The translations under genes and the position numbers were made by a program. Positions 48,674 through 61,000 of a stretch of DNA of 64,000 nt are shown here, piece after piece; within the stretch, counting starts at the first letter, position 1, and each line of letters opens with the position of its first letter. The stretch is taken from assembly GCA_025331565.1 (NCBI GenBank), contig JAFREQ010000062.1, positions 1,509,501 to 1,573,500 on the forward strand, given 5' to 3'. Source of the DNA: Holacanthus passer (lineage: Eukaryota; Chordata; Actinopteri; Pomacanthidae). The notes below the pieces were generated by a model. The model did no database searches. It worked only from the letters and a program-made list of their open reading frames with translations, and was not told the origin of the DNA.

Positions 48674-48679
48674 AATAAA
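48674..48679 (+). terminator. Poly(A) signal of the lectin gene
   Basis: AATAAA lies about 120 bases after the stop codon, giving a short 3' UTR typical of this gene type. Confidence 0.65.
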
Positions 48680-48846
48680 AGGCTCAAGCATCGCAACAAT
48701 CTGCTCTGTGAATCTGTCTGACACTCTCGCATGAGACGGTATGTGAAGATCAATATGTATTTCACTCATTTACCATCACATGACACAGACCTTCCTGTTG
48801 ACAAAGTTTTGTTTTGCCTTAATCCAAAGCCAAATGGAACGGACAA

Positions 48847-49053
48847 CCCCGACTCCAAAAAAGTTGGGACACTGTGTAAAGTTTTGATAAGAGCAGAATT
48901 TGATGGTTTGCAAATCCTTTAAACCCAATATTTAAGTTAAAAGTAGTGTAGAGACGACAAATCAAATGTTGAAACTGAAACTTTATTGTTTTAGGAAAAA
49001 ATATATGCTCATTTTAAATTTGATGCCAACAACATGTTTCAAAAAAGTTGAGG
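48847..49053. mobile_element. Second copy of the dispersed repeat seen at 8012-8320
   Basis: It begins with CCCCGACTCCAAAAAAGTTGG (first 20 bases 48847-48866) and contains AAGTTGGGACACTGT, the exact reverse complement of 8306-8320. Its right edge (TTTGATGCCAACAACATGTT) matches 8012-8031 with few changes. Edges of this kind recur widely in fish genomes around non-autonomous DNA elements (from general knowledge). No coding content. Confidence 0.55.
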
Positions 49054-49653
49054 CTTGTTCACCATTTTCTTTTAACGACACTCTAAATGTTTGCGAACCG
49101 AGGAGACGAGTTTCTGGAGTTTTGAAAATGAAATGAGAGCCATTATTTTTTTGCTATATGTGGAACTCTTGGATCTTTGTGATATCGTGATGTGTGTATT
49201 GATGAATCCATGGCGCTGAAGTAGCAGACAGACTTGTTTCATCTTGGATCCATAATATTCTCTAACATATATACTATAAATATTCAGTTCTATACTACTA
49301 TTATCTATCCTAGTAGTATTAATAGTAGTATATTATCTCTACTGTATCACAGTCTGTATATTCTACAGAGCTGAGTCTCCTTCACGATCAGACAACAGAG
49401 GCTAAAACAGCTGTGACAGATGAAAGATAAAAAAATCCTCCAAGATCTTTTTCAGTCAAACCCACAAGGTTTAAAATCATATGTTCAAACAATCTTCTTC
49501 ACCTTTTAATTGTGAATAAATGCTCATTGAACCACATTTCTTTCTGTGGTTTCAGTAAAAGTGTTGAAATAAAAACCTTCTTCTCGTCGTGCACCTGCTA
49601 AAAAAAATGAGCCAATATGGCTGAATATGAAACTCCTCATTTCTGGAGTTTCT

Positions 49654-51228
49654 TTACATTCCTTCCACCAGGAGTTTCTTTTTCTTCTTCTTCACGTTCT
49701 TCTTCTGGATCTCAGTCGTGTTGTTCCTGCTCACGCTGCTGGCTCTCTTCATCTGGTACATCACCTTGGCTGCTTCGTCAGAGAGCGGCTGCAGAGGGAG
49801 GAATCAGTGTGTGACGGATGACAGACAGATATACAATATATTTAAAAAGTTTTATCTGTGCATTGGAAAATGTCTCAACCCTTTCTGGAAATATTAACTT
49901 ATGAACTTACCTGGGATTCCGTGGTGATGTCATCACAGATTGTTGTCATGGTGTCCATCCAGTTGCCATAGATACTCTCCTCCTTTTGGATCGGCCTCTG
50001 TTTGCTGTTGGGCAGAAACAGGAAGTGTGTCACCAAGAACAACATCCTGAACAAACACAGACGATCGACTCGTTTCTCAGTAGACGAGTTTGTCTTTCTG
50101 TTTTTTTTCTGTTGTGTCACGTTGGACAGATTTATTATTTTGCCCTCTGCCTGGATCAGGGGTCGGAGTGAGTTCAGAGGTCAGAGTCACACCTGATTTG
50201 GTTGAGCAGGTCTTGCTGGGCTTTGAGTTGCCTCTGTGCTTCCTGAACTCGACCCTCCATGGTCAAACCGGCGCAGAGCTGAGCGCAGTGAACGCCGAGC
50301 ACGGCCATGTTGAGGCTGCCGGCCCAGATCCGACTTCAGAGAGACAAGAAGAAGACTGATAAATGATCTGTGTCCGAGACAAACACGGCAGATCATGTTC
50401 TCAACAGTGATGGAAATGCTGGTGTTCACCTGCAGGTGGTGACTGGTCTCTGCTCAGTGATGACGCGAGTGACTTTCTGATGGTCTCTGGTCTTGAAGCT
50501 CAGCTGCAGTTGGAATGGAAGAGTGTCCTTCTGGAGGAAATCTGAAGATCCCAGTCGACACAGTCTGGTTTAAACTATCTAATATGTGAATATGGCAAAG
50601 GGGGTTTGACTCCTGTCTTACCTTCCATAAACTCTGGTTTGACAGCGAACTGGACGGTGATCTCCAGCCCTTTGGTCACATTCCCGATCTCTCTCACCAG
50701 CTTGTGATTCTTTTCATCCTCGTAGGGAAAATACCTACCGAGAAAGACAGGATTCAAACTCAAGTTTCCCAGATATGAATAGGACAGATGTGTCAGCTTG
50801 GATCACTGGACCTGGGACACGGATTATTTTGGTGTCTATGTTCTTGTATTCTTGCACTCACACTCCTTCAGGCGCCATCAGTGTCGCCGTGACTCCTGTT
50901 GCAAGGACGTTGTCTATCGAGGCCAACTGGATCTCTGTTGCAACGGTGCCGATGCTCACCATGTTCACCTGTGCAGGACACACGACTTTATGTACATTTA
51001 TTTATTCATACATTTGCATAGATTATCAGATCCTTTTATATACTGTTCCATATACAGTATGCGTGTGTCCCACCCGTCCTCCAGTAGTGTCTGCGAGTCT
51101 CCCAACGTCAGCCAAGCAACAATCTGTCCCTTCGAAAGTCATGACTGATATTATGACTCTGGAGATGAAAAGAAAGAGAATACAGAATATTTTAATCTAC
51201 TACTGGATTAAAAGACATGAGTGGTCAT

Positions 51229-51277
<49 letters not shown>

Positions 51278-53234
51278 TCACCCGCTCTCCACAGCCTGCT
51301 GAGCCAGCTGTCTGTAGAAATATGGAGTAGTCGATGAGGTCAGAGCCGGAGTTTGCTCCATCTTGCCCAGTCCGATGTTGGCTCTGCCGTCTGTGCACAG
51401 AATCACCTGCAGAACGCACAAGATCGGGGACTTCATTACCCATGAGTCTCCTTGTCAGCTGCCAGTCCACACAGGTGGTTTTCAGGTGAGGAGGATCAAC
51501 CTCCTCGTATAACCCTCAGCAACAAACAGACAGACTCAGACTCGCTCACCTTTGACCCCGGGTACCTTGACGCCATGGCAACCGAGGCTAAAGCCGCAGG
51601 ACCGAGACTCGTGGCCCCGTGTTCCCTGAGGCTGAACACACAGAAACGTTCAAAACAAAGAGTCAATTTCTGTTCTGTACAAAGAGCACGAAACGAATGT
51701 AAACGCTCATCATCTCACTCTTTGACTCTCTGTGTGAGCTGGCTGTAGGTCTCAGCGACGCAGTGCGGGATGCTGTAAGAAACACCCTGCTGCCATATAT
51801 GATCGTAGTCCACCAACCCCCAGTCCCTGAGGGTGAGGGGAGTACCGGTACCATCTCCGTATATGACCACCTGGAAAACACACAAGGGTGAGAAGAAAGT
51901 ATTGAAGCACGGCAGCATTTATGTTCCAGTTCTGCTCCTCAGAAGAAAACATCTGCCATCATTCACTGTCCGAAAAAGGAAGAATTGTCTGTTAATGTGA
52001 ACAGGAAGAAAATATAATGAATTAAAATAATGAATATGAAACTAAACTAATTCACTTTTTAAAAGATTAATTAAAGGGTTTTTATAACTGACAATCATTT
52101 TTTTACTCGTTCTGTCTTTAAATGATAAAAAAATAACTTCATTTAAAAAATTCTTGCTCCGACCTCATTGTTGAACGTGACCAGAGCCACTCTCCTGTGG
52201 GGCGACTGCTGCAGCAGGGAGGACAGCGCCCTCTGGAGGGCATCCTGGATACCCTGTGGAGGCAAAAACATATTAACACCATCACATGTAAACTGTGTGT
52301 ATTACATGTTGTGTTTTCAGGTCCAATCTCACCTCCAGCCTGGAAACGTATGTCTGAGATCCGCTGCTTGCTGTGACCTAGAAAACATGTGACATCTCTC
52401 TTCAAACATTTATGGGAATAGTTTTACATATACACTGATTTAAGGTAGTATTTTTAATTTAGCTTCCTAAAGTTCCTGGAGGTAGCGCGCTTTAATTAGT
52501 CAGATTTCGATTCATTCGAAATCAAATGGAAGTTTTAAAACCTGTGCAGCTGTAGTTGATATTTGGATTAAGACTCAAGGTCCAAAGAGATAAAACTCTT
52601 AGTCTAAAAAATGAATATAAAATTTATGTTGTGATCCTTTGGAGGGAGGTCGACCTCTATGTTGGGAACCATCGGTTTAAATACCTCCGTAGTGACGCTC
52701 ATGCTGCCAGAGATGTCCACACAGAACACCACCAGCGTGTCCTCCAGGTTCTGGTAGTCGTCGTCGCTCTGATTGGGCAGGTAAAGGTCGTCGCTGTGCA
52801 CGCCCGCACGCCGGCCGACACACACTCTCTCCACGCTGTCGTTCACACCGTTCTCACACCCGCAGAACTCACACACCCACACCTGAACCAGAGGAAGACA
52901 AGGAGGGTGTTTCCATTTTATTTTACTGCTCATTTGTTCCATTTATTTATAAAAAAAATATGCCTCATAATAAAAAAGTTAAGTTATGATGGTGTAAAGA
53001 AGAAAAATGCATCACGCTGAAGTCAGGATTTGGAGAAAAATTCTATAAAAGACTCAAAAATGATGCAACTGTGTGACTCACGTTCCTCTGCATGGAACTC
53101 AGACATGACAAGGCAGCACTACATTTCCCACAAATCACTGGGCTCTGAAAGCTCTCCAGGACTGAGGCTGGTTAGACAAGGGAAAAATAAAAGATGCATG
53201 AAGGAAAACAATGAAACAGGTGTGTGTGTGTGTG

Positions 53235-53276
<42 letters not shown>

Positions 53277-54261
53277 CCTCTGACCCTGGCTGATGTCGAC
53301 CAGTTTTCCGACACTGAGGGAGACGACGTTGACGTTGACTTTCAGCCTGTTCTCTGCGTCCAGCCTGTCGACTGACGAAGCACAAAGGAGGGAAAAAAGG
53401 CAAAGAGTCAGTAAAACTCTGAAGCCCTGATGACTGACTTAAAGAGGAGGAGGAGGAGACACGAAGAGCCAACTGGACTCACCTCTGGGTGGGACGGGTG
53501 GAGGGAGGGAGGGAGGATTGAGCGGAGGCTGAGAGGAGGGAGGAGGAAGGAGAGGCAGAGACGTAGGCCGAGGTTTTCTGAGGCGACGAGGAGGCAGAGG
53601 AGGAGGAGTCGAACCTGAAGACAGAGAGAAAGAACTAAACACCAAAGATCAAAGATCAGACTGACGGTTCTCTATCTGTCTGAACTACGATCGTCAAATC
53701 ACAGCTCAGCACTTATAGTTAGGCAAAGGGTTGTAGGAGGAGAGACGTGACATTTAAAGAGTGTGAAAGATCAAAAAAGGAGTTTTGTTGCTCTAAACGG
53801 CTGCAAAAGTTCAGATGTCCAACTAACAGACACGTTGGTTATCTCCCTCTTTTATGATGTTAGAAGTGAAACAAACTGTTTGAAAATAGATAAAATCCAG
53901 CCTCTGTCTTGTCTGTCTGTAATTATCACCATAAACATATACAAGAACAATCCACATGTCTCGTTCTTGATGCAGACTTTAAGCCTCTTTTAGAATTAAA
54001 TCACGTCTGTAATTTGTCATCAGTTGCATCTGTACTTGTTTTAAAACGTGTTCATTGGTGAGAACAACAGGCTGACTGTCGATGGAGAAACTGATGGATT
54101 GCTGTCGCTCTCATCGATGATCAAATGAGACTTTTTTTGAAAATAAGCTTTGTTCTTGTGAAGTTAAACGTATTTTCTGTGTGGACTTCCCCTCGTCGAG
54201 CTGCTATCTGCACATCTCCGCTGTGCTTCTTTGTCTCTTGCATTTGCAGACATGCCCACAC

Positions 54262-54303
<42 letters not shown>

Positions 54304-54941
54304 ACACGGTGCTGCTTAATATGCTTTCCTGTTATTTCACTGCAATACTCTTGAGAATGTGATGAGACAGAAAAACAACAGTTAAGACACGTTGGCCTTT
54401 ACGGATCCTGTGGGTTTGTGCATGTGTGAAGGAGACAGATCTACCTTCTTTAACAGCCACTGTGTTGTCGTACTGCCGCTCGATAAGAGAGACACCTGTG
54501 GATGATGGGAAAATGAGTTTATTTAGACTGATTTATGCTGAAATATGAAAAAAGACAGAGTAAATAAATGGAACAGATGATCTTGCTTATTGCTATAAAA
54601 TCAGTTAATCCAGGCTAAAGGGATGTTAGCCAGATAAAATGATCTGAACTGACTCAGGAAACACGCTCTTATTTTGAAATAACACGATGACCTGAATGAT
54701 TAGCCGACATGTCACAAAAAATCAATAGAAATTAAATCAACAAAAGAGAGAAACATGAGTTCAGAAAAGCAATGGAATAAAATCAATCTCAGTCAATTTG
54801 ATTTGTAATTAGATGCAAACTTCAACCAAAGTCAACAAGAATTCAACATTTCTGCAGAAAGTTAGAACAAACGAAATGACTGAACTGACCTGCTCCATCA
54901 GGCCTCCAGTTACACACAACATGAGTGCAGGCAAACTCCAT
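49654..54941 (-). CDS. von Willebrand A-domain protein, 'circularly permutated Ras protein 1-like'
   Basis: Eighteen exons, 54941-54890 to 49788-49654 (TAA), all in phase, giving 626 residues. The others are 54495-54445, 53614-53483, 53371-53285, 53161-53082, 52882-52685, 52377-52333, 52253-52164, 51870-51719, 51631-51550, 51406-51282, 51158-51074, 50968-50862, 50734-50622, 50541-50430, 50333-50193 and 50004-49911. The start MEFACTHVVCNWRPDGAG is chosen because it begins the exon chain. Order: a short N-terminus, a Pro-rich segment (residues 36-78), a zinc-ribbon-like pair (CGKC about 119, CEFCGC about 138), then the vWA domain. The MIDAS residues are visible: DISGS at about 190, HGATSLG and LCTDGRAN. 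After it come VTFEGTDC-type strands, a coiled segment (VQEAQRQLKAQQDLLNQI) and a Lys-rich end (KKNVKKKKKK). The layout recalls Sec23/24-type folds. No GTPase motif (GxxxxGKS, NKxD) is visible, so the family name is inherited. Function unknown; binding of a metal-dependent partner through the vWA is an inference. Confidence 0.8.
51231..51275. repeat. GT microsatellite beside a splice donor of the vWA gene
   Basis: An uninterrupted (TG)n tract of about 45 bases. On the gene strand it begins six bases past the donor of the exon ending at 51282. Confidence 0.95.
53219..53273. repeat. GT microsatellite beside a second donor of the vWA gene
   Basis: A (TG)n tract with one GGGG interruption. On the gene strand it starts about 11 bases past the donor of the exon ending at 53285. 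Confidence 0.95.
54257..54301. repeat. CA microsatellite in an intron of the vWA gene
   Basis: A (CA)n tract of about 45 bases with one GC change near its start, between exons 54495-54445 and 53614-53483. Confidence 0.95.
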
Positions 54942-57900
54942 CTGAGGCACATTGAGACAGAAACACTGATCACAATCTGTTGGCTTTTTAACTTTCCTGT
55001 GAACTTGACACAGCAGGGGCTTCACGAACCGAGTCGACTCAACAGGGATGGAAAAGAGCGAGAGAGAGCGATGAAAGCGGGCTGCAGAATCAGACTGATC
55101 AGCAGTAAGAGCACAGCAGATCTGCTTCCTGGCACCGTGGATTATTTTCAACTTGGCACAAGAGACCTCCACTTGGTTATTTTTCTGGTTAACAGGTGGG
55201 TGAGTAAAACCATGAAAGCAGTCATTTCCTGTTTGCACTGTAAGGGAACATAGAGCAGCTTGGTAAACACTGGCATGGCGAGGGTTAAGCATTAGTATAG
55301 AGGGTAGATGTGATGTGTTTAACACAGCATGTTTAACATGTGAACAGTAGTTAAAACAGAACCATTAGTGCAATACAATCTGATCTGGCAATAAAATGTT
55401 GATTCATTTTTAAACCAGATCACGGTCACGTCATTTAGTTTAAAATTAGCGACACATGCAGAAACAGGCCGATCTCTTTTAGGTCAAACCATCAAGGTCA
55501 CTGTGATGATGATGATGATGATGATGATGATCCGACTAAAGGTGAAACTTTATTAATCAGTCTGTTAATGGGCAGAAATTTAATCAACAATCACCTGTTC
55601 AGCTTCTTATTTTTTTTGTTAAACATCTTTAAACATCTTTACGTTTAAAGTGACTCTAAAAGAACAGACATCTGGCTGTAGATTAAATGTTCACTGATGT
55701 TTCACGATTCTGTAATTTGACCTTTGTTTTGCTTTATGTCTGAAACTGTGTCATTGTGCCGCTGCCTGTCTTAGTCTGATCACTCATGAAAAAGAGCTCT
55801 TTAACCTCAGTGACACTTCACTCCTGCTTAAATAAAGGTTAATTAAAAAAAGATGTGATGAACATTTAATGGCTCCTCATCTTCTTTCTTTGACACATCT
55901 GAGCTCTGACTGCGTCCCCAAAACGTCACTAACATGAAGAACCATATTCTGCAAAATGCCTTTTTTAAACATCACCGAAACAGAACTGAGGTCGTGTGTC
56001 TTTGAATAAATGTTAAAGAGAGAGGTAGAAGATTGATACCAATTTCCTTCCTATTCATTCTAAAGTGAATGAACTTTTCCCCCAAAATGTTGAACTTTTC
56101 CTTTACACCTTCAAAGCTGCTTTAAAGAACATCTTCATGCATCGTCCATCTTAAACAAGTTCACACATCATCGACCCTCAACTACTTTAACTTTTTGATT
56201 ATTAATAAACTATTATTTTTATTATTACATGTCTTCTACATCCTGGCCTGAATCTCTTGCTAAAGTTGTACCTGATAATGATACACACTCCTGATCGAAC
56301 TTCCTAAGGATTGAAATTACTAACTTGAGCTCTTACATTTTCTTGCAACCTGCAAAATGAATTTGAAATGTATTTTGCTCTTTTCCACAGATCTTTCCCA
56401 AAGGTTTTGTGTTATCTCACTTTGAACTCATAACAGTTTTGCTAATTGGCAAATTAATCCAACCTGCTGTCCAGATTCTTCTTTACAATATTAAAACAGT
56501 GTTTGTTTGTAAAATGGATGGTTAGGAAATTGGTAGTTTTAGTGGCTGTTTGTCAATCAGGATCTCTCTGTTCTCTAATTTGACCGTGTCACACAAGTGA
56601 AAGCATAAATGATTTTCCTCATACCTCAGTACAGCTAGGATACCAGACACACACACACACACACACACACACTTCAATAAGAAAATAAATTTACCTTTGC
56701 CGTGTTCTGTCTACAGCAGAGTTGCTAAAACAGAAAGCAAGTGTTTGTACTGCAGCAGGTTAAATATGTGCGTGGATGTGTGGGCGTGTTCAAAGTCTGA
56801 GAAGCAGCGCTGAGCTGGTGTGTCAGGAAGTCGGGCAGGGTTTGCAGTCGAGAGAAATGAAAGTTAAAAGGAAGAGGAGAAGAGTTGAAAGAAAAAAGAA
56901 AAAGATTGGTATCTACAGAAGTTTTAGTCAGAACCAAAGAGAGAAAATCACATGAAAATTAAATAGAACTGACAGAATGTGTGTGTGTGTCAGAGGTTTG
57001 GTGTTTCCCCATCTACTCATTAAACTTTGACCTCGTGAGTCAAACACAAGAATTTCTCTCATTGTAAAACTGTAAAAATCAAACATGGACAAATTAGACA
57101 CTGTATATTTTTTTACAGTTTAATAGTTATTTTATTGTCACTAAAGTGCATTTAATCCATGTACAGCATTCGCTCCACAGTGGAATGTGACAGAGAAATG
57201 AGATTAAAATACAAACGATAACTCAGCATATGTTAAATGCAAACTTCTATATTTTTTAACTTGGACCCTCTTTAAAAAAAACCTGATCATTCTGGGTCAA
57301 TGCGTCAATGTATCGTCACTAAAAGTGCTCGTTTTTGCCACCAACAAGCTCAGATTGTTCTTCTACAGTGTCTGACAACATTATGAGACGGATCCCTCCC
57401 TGAACTGTCTTGGTTAGTCTTTCCACTCATGTTTCGTTCATTTTATCAAGTTGTATTGGAGGAAAAAGAAAAAAATCTGTGTGTGATGTCTCGTTGTTAC
57501 TGTGCAGCGTCAGTGAGTATTACCTGTGGAAATCTAGTTACTACTATCTTTAGAAATGTCCGTACAAACACCACGAGCATAAATCCCTGTGTATTTATTG
57601 GTCTCTATTATTATTTCATTAGTAGTAACCAGGAATGTTCAGTTCAAGCTACTTAAACTAAATCATCATTCAGATCAATAACAATAATTTATTCAAGTCT
57701 TGCTGAACTGTTTCAGGATCTCTGAGCTTCTTAATCAAATCTAATGGACCATACCAGTGTTGTTTCTTGCTTTTGAGCATTTAAAAGATCTCGTGAATAC
57801 TTCTAAGCGTATTGTCAGCTGTTGGATAGATTTTCTGTCTTTTATGCTCCCAATTTCTGTTCACTCAAAACACACCTGCAAAAACATGAAATGCGCTTCA

Positions 57901-58003
57901 AACATTTGGTCCCATTATTTTTCTGTTATTGCGGCACAACAGTGTTGCTCTGCTGGTATTAGTCTGATGATACTAATAATCTGCCCAGATACCATTTGCT
58001 GGA
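54942..58003. other. Interval between the vWA gene and tkfc, with microsatellites
   Basis: The vWA gene promoter and the tkfc 3' UTR are expected here. It holds a GAT trinucleotide array (about 55504-55530) and a CA array (about 56649-56672). No supported coding exon was found. TTTATT at 57689-57694 gives AATAAA on the tkfc strand, about 310 bases past its stop. Confidence 0.4.
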
Positions 58004-61000
58004 TTACTTCCTCCCTTCCAGTGACTCCAGCACGGCTCTAAAGATGGCGGCCACAGCCACGGCGCCGGGGTCAGGCAGGGTGAGCCGCTCGGCCGCGATG
58101 TAGCTGGCTCGCCCCGCCCTCGCTGTGAGGTCACGGGTTGACTCCGCCCCCGAGGTCGCTTTCTAGGGAGAGAGAGGGAAAAAAGGAAGAACAATAAATT
58201 TATGAACACATGACAGGAAGTCTTAGAATAAAAGTATGATGAGGCACCTGAACAGCAGCTTGTAGTACAGCCATCTGTCCACCAGCTGGTGCTGTTGTCA
58301 GCTTCATCAGCTCATCCACAGCAGGACACAAAGCATCCAACTAGAGAGGGAGCGAACAGATATAAGGACCAAGTGGTTGTTTAATGAATGTTTTACTGCT
58401 GGATAAATAATTTATTAATCAGGAAATAGTTAAAATAGAAAACATGCATGAAAAGTAGCAGAAAAAAAGAGAAAACAACTCTCTCACCATCGTTCTGTCT
58501 CCAACGTCGGCACCACCGTATCTGAAATCAGTCAACATTACAGATAGTTTATTTTAATGTGAATTGACTTTCAACTTTTTATTTATCATTTTATCTTTTA
58601 ATCTATTCTCCTATTTCTCCTCAGATTTGTTCTTCTACTAATTATTTCACCCTCTGCATTCACTAGAAAACCACACAACCTCACACATGCATGCAAATAG
58701 CACACAAAAGCACGTAGACACAGACAGACACACAGCCCTGTGCACCTCCTCATGGCCTGTGTCCCAGCATGCACTGCATTAGCCCAGGCTGCGGCGTTGC
58801 TCTGCCCCTCAGTCACATGACCAGCCGCCGCAGTCAGGAACAGACTGTACAACTGAAAGACACATGAGGATGAGTGTGTGTGTGTGTGTGTGGGGGGTGA
58901 AGATCGTGTCAGCTGTCCGTTACTACTTGACAAAACGAACCGCTCCTGAAGACCCGCCCATCTTCTCCTGCACCAATCCAGCGAGGACTGATAACAGTTT
59001 GCCGGGGCAACCAGGGACCACGTGATCCTGGAGCCACCCCTGAATGGCTGAATGATAACATTAATTTAGAAGACACTTCATCACCTGTTCTTTGATTTAG
59101 TACATGTGTTGATGCTGCTGTTGATCCTACACAGTTTCTTACCTCTAGCAGCTTGTGCATGAGTGTTCCCACAGTCTCCGTCCCCGGCTGCACGGTCCAG
59201 GGAGTTGAGCTCTTCCTGCTTTTCCAACAGCGTGGAACAAACCCTCTCTAACGCTTTACGCATCACAGGACTCAGCGGCCCTGGAAGAGATGAAAAAACA
59301 GTCATACTTTGTGTGCAGGCAGCGTGGAGGGAAGTTAAACACGGTTCATTTGCATCAATCCACATTTGGATTTCTGGTTCAAGCAACTGATCAGATGACG
59401 TCACGCAATAAACCAAATTCCAGACATCACGTCACACAGACACACAGACGTCATACTAAAGAACACACACACACCATAGGCGACTTTGCACACCAACCTT
59501 CAGAGTGCGCGTCGTCCTGTGGCCGTGTGCTCGTGGCTTGAGGTTCTGTGATGTAACTGCGGCCACTTACACACACGCCGCTGAGGTTTGGCCAGGCGGG
59601 GGCGCTGGTCTTAGCATCTATATAGGATAAGGGTAAACACTTTGTGTCAGAGCTAAGGTCAGCTTTAGGTTTAAAGGAATACTTCAACATTTTGCAAAAT
59701 ACGTTCCAGTATATGACCAGCATGTTGTGTTCCCCAAATCTGCCAAAAACATTGTTACATTTCTGTTTCTGTGTGAATTAAAGTAACAAGATATAGTGCA
59801 TCACTTAGTGAGCCTTATAGTATTTGTAGGTAAAATGCATTATCCAATGAGTGTCCTGTAACAGCAGAAACGTGTGTGATGTCTGTGCTCACCAAACAGT
59901 CTCAGTGTTTCCTGGTCGGCCCTCATCAAGGTCAGCGACACTCCCGCCATCTCCAGCGATGTCATGAACGACCCGGACATCACCCGGGCGACCACCACGC
60001 CGCGACTCTCTGTAACCACCAATCACAACGCACGACATCCTCAGAGATGTTCGCCATCCACGAGAGGTCAAGAGGTCAAATGTGAACACAGACGAGCAAA
60101 GTGAGTTACCCAGACAGATGACGGCCGCTCTAGTAACCACAGCCATCTCCAGACAAGACAGAGCTCCCAGGTTGTTCACACACACGACCACAGTGTCTCC
60201 TGTACGAAAGAAGAAAGAGCTCAAATACAAAATGTCTGCAGGCATGAAGAACTCAATATAAACAGAGACATAACATATTATACTCCTGACCTGACTTAAG
60301 AGGCAGATGTGATTGGCTGTCAGGGTTGGTCATGTGATCTATCATGGTCTTCACCACCTCATCTGCGGATGCCACCTGATTAACAGGATCATTTTATTAA
60401 ACTGAGACAAAAGAATGAAAATATAAACAGAGAAAGAAGTAATCACGGGTACTGACTGAATCTGAATCACCTTTGACCTTTTGATTCCAGGCTCACCGTG
60501 GATTCCTGAAGAAGATAGAAGACAAACAGCATTTAGAAATTTTCAAAACTAAAATTCTTTCCCATCATTCATCTCTCAGTTTGTCTTCTTTTCTTTACTC
60601 TTCAAAATTGTTAATGAACCTACATTTGAAAAAAGTCTATGCTAAAGAAATAAGTCTACACATCTATTTAAATTTAAAACCAATTATTGGTAAATTCCTA
60701 ATAATGTGTTTTAAATGAGCAGATCGTTTTTATCGGTTCAGGAAAGGAAAGCTATAAACAGCTATCAGAGCTGTCCTCGCTCTCTATCCTTCTCCTCGTC
60801 TCATGTCTTCATCGCTCCTCACCCAGTCCCAGCTCCATGTCTCCTGGCGGCAGGTCAAAAGAAGGCAGGCAGCCTGGAACGCTGCAGGGAGACAGACTCA
60901 CCCCCAGCGTGCCTGCAACACACACCCCAACAGAGTGTGTTATTAAAAGTGTCCCAGCGTTTCCACCAAGCTTTGAGAGAGGGACAAAGACACTCACCGA

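Noticed and set aside
53439..53645. Proline-rich ORF considered as a separate small gene
   Set aside because: It is exon 3 of the vWA gene (53614-53483) read past its splice sites; the phase matches both neighbours.
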